Positions 6,380 to 9,300 of a stretch of DNA of 9,300 bases are shown piece by piece. The first letter of the stretch is position 1, and every line of letters starts with the position of its first letter. Below the pieces are notes generated by a model. The model was given only the letters and a program-made list of their open reading frames with translations, did no database searches and was not told the origin of the DNA. The DNA comes from Acidobacteriota bacterium (GTDB lineage Bacteria > Acidobacteriota > Vicinamibacteria > Vicinamibacterales > Vicinamibacteraceae), in the NCBI GenBank assembly GCA_023429845.1, contig JAEZCY010000138.1, positions 1 to 9,300 on the forward strand. Reading direction: 5' to 3'. The translations under genes and the position numbers were made by a program.

Positions 6380-7105
6380 CTACTCGTTGCGCTGCGTGGA
6401 CTGCTGCCCCGCACCCTGGGCTGCGCGCGCCAACTCCAGGTGCTTCTTCAACGTCGGCAGCGTCTCGGCGGCATAAGCCTTCAGCCCCGCATGCTGCAGC
6501 TGCTTGCTCGCCTTCTCGTACTTCTGGATGTCCTTCTCGTGCTCCTTCACCATCTCTGATGCGTAAGCACGGTCGAACGCGGGGCCCTCGAGCTTCGACA
6601 GCCGATCGTGCAGCTGCTTGTGCTGCGGCTTGAGCGCCGCATCGTTGTCGGACGCGCCGCTCTGCGAGGCAATCGCCTTCAGCCTGGTGTTGGCCTGCTC
6701 GTGGTGCTGCTGAATCGTCTCCGCGAGCTGTTTCACGGCCGGGGAACTGGCCTTGTCCTGCGCCAGCTCGGCGAGCTCGATTTCCGCGAGGTTGCCGGCC
6801 ATCGCGTCTGCAGCGAAGGTGCGGTCCTGCCCCTGCAGCGCGCCGGCCGCGGCCTGACCGGCCTGCGCGGCCGTACGACCACGCTGGTCCGTCTGAGTGC
6901 CCTGTGACGGCACGTCCTCGCCAACGCGATCACCGTAACTCGTCGTCCGGCCGCCCTGACGCTCCTGCGTGCCCGAGCTGCCGCCGCTGCCGGTGGTCTG
7001 GCCGCCCGAGCTGCTTGCCTGCCCCGCCGATTGCGCGGCAGCAGGAACGACGGTCAGTGCGGTGACGATGAGTGCATGTCCTGCGAAGCTGTAGATCTTT
7101 TTCAT
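6380..7105 (-). CDS. Exported DUF4142 (ferritin-like fold) protein
   Basis: A 241-residue secreted or periplasmic protein with a DUF4142 domain, a four-helix, ferritin-like fold of unknown function that is often found near stress genes. The N-terminus MKKIYSFAGHALIVTALTVVPAAAQ is a Sec signal peptide, with cleavage likely near AAA-Q. Residues about 25-95 are low-complexity and rich in Gly, Ser, Gln and Thr, probably disordered. The DUF4142 domain runs from about 96 to 228: RTFAADAMAGNLAEIELAELA, then AVKQLAETIQQHHEQANTRL, then FDRAYASEMVKEHEKDIQKYEKAS, and ETLPTLKKHLELA. I placed the start at the ATG 7105-7103 because it opens the signal peptide and has a purine-rich AGGGAGAGGA about 8 nt upstream; an in-frame start at 7159 would add 18 residues before the signal peptide. 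It lies 63 bp downstream of the PNPOx-like gene on the same strand, so co-transcription is possible. Confidence 0.88.
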   Translation of the reverse strand: MKKIYSFAGHALIVTALTVVPAAAQSAGQASSSGGQTTGSGGSSGTQERQGGRTTSYGDRVGEDVPSQGTQTDQRGRTAAQAGQAAAGALQGQDRTFAADAMAGNLAEIELAELAQDKASSPAVKQLAETIQQHHEQANTRLKAIASQSGASDNDAALKPQHKQLHDRLSKLEGPAFDRAYASEMVKEHEKDIQKYEKASKQLQHAGLKAYAAETLPTLKKHLELARAAQGAGQQSTQRNE

Positions 7106-7108
7106 GAG

Positions 7109-7130
7109 TGCTGTCCTCTCCCTGCTGTCC
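7109..7130 (-). repeat. 8-bp direct repeat flanking the DUF4142 ribosome binding site
   Basis: On the minus strand GGACAGCA occurs twice, 14 bp apart (plus strand TGCTGTCC at 7109-7116 and 7123-7130). The purine-rich ribosome binding region lies between and within the copies, close to the ATG at 7105. It could be a binding site for a regulator of translation or transcription, or chance. Confidence 0.25.
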
Positions 7131-7168
7131 CTGTTTGCAAGGGGCAGGCCACAGGACACGCGACAAGG

Positions 7169-7660
7169 TCAGAGCGGCACTCGACCGTGCTGGTCACCTT
7201 CGTCGACGCGTGGTCGCTCGCCGGACGCGTAGGCCCGTGCGGCCTCGAACAGGTACTCGAGCTTGTTCACCCCGCGGTTGTCCCAGTACTCGGCCGCGCG
7301 CGGTTCCACCACGAGCAGCCGCAGGTGCGGGTCGTCGGGCCCGTCGGGAAACCATGTGCGGAAAGGCTCTCGCCACAGTTCGCGGACGCGGGCCGGCTCG
7401 TGGACGATCATCCCGATGCCCGACAGCGACAGGTACGAGCGGCGGTCGTCCTGGCACACGACGGCGACCTGCGCGTTGTCGGTGATCTCGTGCACCTTGC
7501 GCGAGTCGCGGCCGGTGAAGAACCAGACGTTGCCGGTGCGCTCGTCGATGTCCACCACCTGCATGGGACGACCCTCGATGCGGCCCTCGCCATCGACGGT
7601 GACGAGCATCACGCTCTCGAACTCACGAAGCATTCCGAAGATCTTCTCGCGCTGATTCAC
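7169..7660 (-). CDS. Pyridoxamine 5'-phosphate oxidase-like flavoprotein (general stress protein 26 type)
   Basis: A 163-residue protein with the split-barrel FMN/F420-binding fold of the PNPOx superfamily, closest by eye to the general stress protein 26 group rather than to true PdxH. Features seen are ESVMLVTVDGEGRIEGRPMQ (15-34; RPM is the typical flavin-contact strand), GNVWFFTGRDSRKVHEI (43-59), AQVAVVCQDDRRSYLSLSG, and the C-terminal WFPDGPDDPHLRLLVVEPRAAEYWDN. The last part, with its WDN tail, is characteristic of this subgroup. The substrate is unknown; relatives bind FMN and are induced by stress. The start is the GTG at 7660, with AAAGG about 8 nt upstream, and the gene begins only 12 bp after the metallophosphoesterase stop, so the two are almost certainly co-transcribed. 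No signal peptide is seen; it is cytoplasmic. Confidence 0.9.
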   Translation of the reverse strand: MNQREKIFGMLREFESVMLVTVDGEGRIEGRPMQVVDIDERTGNVWFFTGRDSRKVHEITDNAQVAVVCQDDRRSYLSLSGIGMIVHEPARVRELWREPFRTWFPDGPDDPHLRLLVVEPRAAEYWDNRGVNKLEYLFEAARAYASGERPRVDEGDQHGRVPL

Positions 7661-7672
7661 GGTGCCTGCCTT

Positions 7673-8449
7673 TCACGTCTGCTCCCAGGTGAACTCCACC
7701 ACATGGACCGGGGGCGTGTCCGGGGATCGACGTTGCAACAGCGGGGCCGAGACGTTGTACACGGGGACGCCTCCCGAGGTTCGACCCTCGAAGCGGCCGC
7801 CATGCGCGTGGCCATGGAACACCACGTCCACCGGATACCGGTTGAGCGGTTCCTCGAGCCGGCTCGACCCGAGATACGGGAAGATCTCCGCCGGCTCGTC
7901 CTCCACCGTGTCGCGCACCGGCGCGTAATGCAGGAGCGCCACCTTGCGCGGTGTCCGCAGGCGCGCCAGCGCAGTCTCGAGCTTGAGTGCCTCGTCCACG
8001 GCTTCCTGCACGAAGCGCTTGATCGCCGGCTCACCCCAGGGACCGAGTGCGCCCCTCCCGAAGCCTCCGCCGAATCCCTTCACGCCGGCGAAACCGATCC
8101 CCTGCACCTCGACAGCCTCTCCGTCCAGCATCTGCACACCGTGGTCAGTGAGGATGCGGACGACCACATCGGGCGTACCGGCCTCGTAGTCGTGGTTGCC
8201 GAGGACCGCCACGATGGGGATGCCGATCACCTTGAGGTCGCGCCCGAGTTGGTGGGCCTCCTCTTCTGTGCCTCGGTCGGTGAGGTCGCCAGCCAGCACC
8301 AGCACATCGGCGAGGTCGCGCAGCCGTGAAAACGCCTGCTGCACGGACGCCGTCGCCGTTCGACCGACGTGCATGTCTGCCATCGCTGCGACGCGGACGC
8401 GGCGTGTCGTTGCCGCGGGCTTCGACGGTACGGGCACCACTTCTGGCAC
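7673..8449 (-). CDS. Calcineurin-like metallophosphoesterase
   Basis: A dinuclear-metal phosphoesterase of the calcineurin-like superfamily, which hydrolyses phosphomonoesters or phosphodiesters. All motifs are seen, numbered from the GTG at 8449: DMH (Asp25, His27), GDLTDRG (Gly54-Asp55), GNHDYE (84-89), LLHYAPV (His174) and FHGHAHGG (His212-His216). The chain has 258 residues with an N-terminal Pro/Val-rich linker and no signal peptide, so it is cytoplasmic; the substrate is unknown. I chose the GTG at 8449 because AGGAGG lies 8 nt upstream. The ATG at 8476-8474 would add nine residues and share bases with the divergent gene's start. A later ATG at 8383 would remove the first core strand (RVRVAA) and is unlikely. 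A longer in-frame reading back to 8776 is only antisense to the next gene. It heads a probable operon with the PNPOx-like gene and faces a nucleotidyltransferase divergently. Confidence 0.92.
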   Translation of the reverse strand: MPEVVPVPSKPAATTRRVRVAAMADMHVGRTATASVQQAFSRLRDLADVLVLAGDLTDRGTEEEAHQLGRDLKVIGIPIVAVLGNHDYEAGTPDVVVRILTDHGVQMLDGEAVEVQGIGFAGVKGFGGGFGRGALGPWGEPAIKRFVQEAVDEALKLETALARLRTPRKVALLHYAPVRDTVEDEPAEIFPYLGSSRLEEPLNRYPVDVVFHGHAHGGRFEGRTSGGVPVYNVSAPLLQRRSPDTPPVHVVEFTWEQT

Positions 8450-8474
8450 TGTCCTTGCCTCCTCGGGACCCGCC

Positions 8475-9278
8475 ATGATCGAGTCCGGTTCGCTCACAGT
8501 GGGAAATGCGCATGAAGCAGCGTGCGCGACAGCGCTGCGGATGATGCACGAACGCGGCATCCAGTTCCTCGTCGGCGGGACGTTCGCGTTCACCCGGTAC
8601 ACCGGCGTGGTGCGTCCGACAAAGGACCTGGACCTGTTCGTCTCGCCCGACGACATCGACCGCACCCTGCGCTCGCTGCGCGACTCCGGCTTCGAGACGA
8701 GCCTGCCGTTTCCACATTGGCTCGCCAAGGCGAAAAGCCCTGAGCTGGCCATGGACCTGATCTTCTCGAGCGGCAACGGCGTGGCGCGCGTGGATGCCGA
8801 CTGGTTCCGCTACGCCGCAGACGTGGTGCTGTACGGCATCCCCGTGAAGCTGTCGCCCATCGAGGAGCTGATCTGGTCCAAGTCGTTCGTGATGGAACGC
8901 GAACGTTTCGACGGCGCCGACGTGCTGCACCTGATCCGCGCCCGCGGACACGTCATCGACTGGCCACGCCTCATTGCGCGGTACGGCGACTACCGCCTGG
9001 TGCTGGCGGCGCACCTGCTCCTGTTCCGTTTCGCGTACTCGGATGCCGACCAACTCATGCCCCGCGAGGTGTTCGACCAGGTGCTGGCCGACCTGCGGCC
9101 ACCCGACGTGGACGGCGCGCGCACCTGCTTCGGCACGCTGATGTCGCGCGAGCAGTTCCTCGCCGACGTGTCGCAGCTCGGGTATGCGGATGCACGGCTC
9201 GTCCGCGGCCACATGTCGCCGGACACGCTCGCGATCTGGACGGCCGCCATCGATGAAGATGCGCATGATGCCGACTAG
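8475..9278 (+). CDS. Nucleotidyltransferase-fold protein (AbiEii-like or NTP_transf type), function unknown
   Basis: A 267-residue protein with the core motifs of the DNA polymerase beta-type nucleotidyltransferase superfamily: IQFLVGGTFAF (Gly34-Gly35), TKDLDLFV (Asp51, Asp53) and LAMDLIFSSG (Asp94 as the third acidic residue). This implies metal-dependent transfer of a nucleotide to an unknown acceptor. After about residue 125 an alpha-helical part follows (SPIEELIWSKSFVMERERFDGADVLHLI), which resembles the region after the core in AbiEii/MNT-like and DUF-type nucleotidyltransferases. There is no companion antitoxin-like gene on either side within the window. The ATG at 8475 is preceded by only a weak GGGAC, and it begins 25 bp from the chosen start of the divergent metallophosphoesterase. 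The fold is well supported; the toxin, antibiotic-modifying or tRNA-modifying role is not. Confidence 0.8.
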   Translation: MIESGSLTVGNAHEAACATALRMMHERGIQFLVGGTFAFTRYTGVVRPTKDLDLFVSPDDIDRTLRSLRDSGFETSLPFPHWLAKAKSPELAMDLIFSSGNGVARVDADWFRYAADVVLYGIPVKLSPIEELIWSKSFVMERERFDGADVLHLIRARGHVIDWPRLIARYGDYRLVLAAHLLLFRFAYSDADQLMPREVFDQVLADLRPPDVDGARTCFGTLMSREQFLADVSQLGYADARLVRGHMSPDTLAIWTAAIDEDAHDAD

Positions 9279-9300
9279 GGGGCGCGGGCGGCCCTGAGGC

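Noticed and set aside
7031..8329. 432-residue plus-strand open frame across the DUF4142, PNPOx-like and metallophosphoesterase genes
   Set aside because: It overlaps three minus-strand genes that have clear conserved motifs; its sequence is compositionally skewed and matches no family I know.
8145..9266. 373-residue minus-strand open frame opposite the nucleotidyltransferase
   Set aside because: It is antisense to a gene with an intact nucleotidyltransferase core, has no domain of its own, and runs into the metallophosphoesterase in the wrong frame.

Overview
The window is a GC-rich bacterial chromosome segment with dense coding, gene-tight spacing, several GTG starts and few Shine-Dalgarno sequences. 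A Tat-exported Gfo/Idh/MocA oxidoreductase, a DUF4142 protein and short housekeeping or stress genes together suggest an environmental soil-type bacterium. Acidobacteriota (Vicinamibacteria-like) is my best guess, but it is an inference from gene content and composition only. I see no IS element, tRNA, rRNA, CRISPR array, phage gene or other mobile marker. There is no gene-free stretch over about 135 bases.

Layout. (1) Positions 1-1284, minus strand: an RhlE-type DEAD-box RNA helicase whose C-terminus runs off the left edge. A 134-bp divergent intergenic region with an 8-bp inverted repeat separates it from (2) 1419-2015, plus strand: a DUF2585/UPF0314 membrane protein. (3) After a hairpin and a palindromic operator-like site comes 2151-3617, plus: a Tat-signal Gfo/Idh/MocA oxidoreductase with a clear GGAGG ribosome binding site, followed by a terminator-like hairpin. 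(4) 3718-5834, plus: a compact modA-modB-modC operon for an ABC importer of molybdate or a related oxyanion. Its junctions are 0 bp (modA/modB) and a 1-nt overlap (modB/modC). The ATPase is short and lacks the C-terminal TOBE/Mop domain. (5) 5905-6318, plus: a stand-alone CheY-like receiver. (6) A GC-rich perfect hairpin sits between this gene and a convergent minus-strand block. That block, in transcription order, is a metallophosphoesterase (8449-7673), a pyridoxamine-phosphate-oxidase-like flavoprotein of the general-stress-protein-26 type (7660-7169) and an exported DUF4142 protein (7105-6380). (7) 8475-9278, plus: a nucleotidyltransferase-fold protein transcribed divergently from the metallophosphoesterase.

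Working together. The mod genes are an obvious functional unit. The metallophosphoesterase and PNPOx-like genes are 12 bp apart and probably co-transcribed, perhaps with DUF4142 as a stress-related group. The divergent nucleotidyltransferase/metallophosphoesterase pair is the most suggestive unexplained arrangement, since one could make and the other cleave a phosphodiester or nucleotidyl bond. The other clear signals are a GntR/FadR-like palindrome upstream of the oxidoreductase and several genes with a -10-like hexamer within about 15 nt of the start codon and no Shine-Dalgarno, which would fit leaderless or near-leaderless mRNAs. I found no convincing wholly new system in the window.
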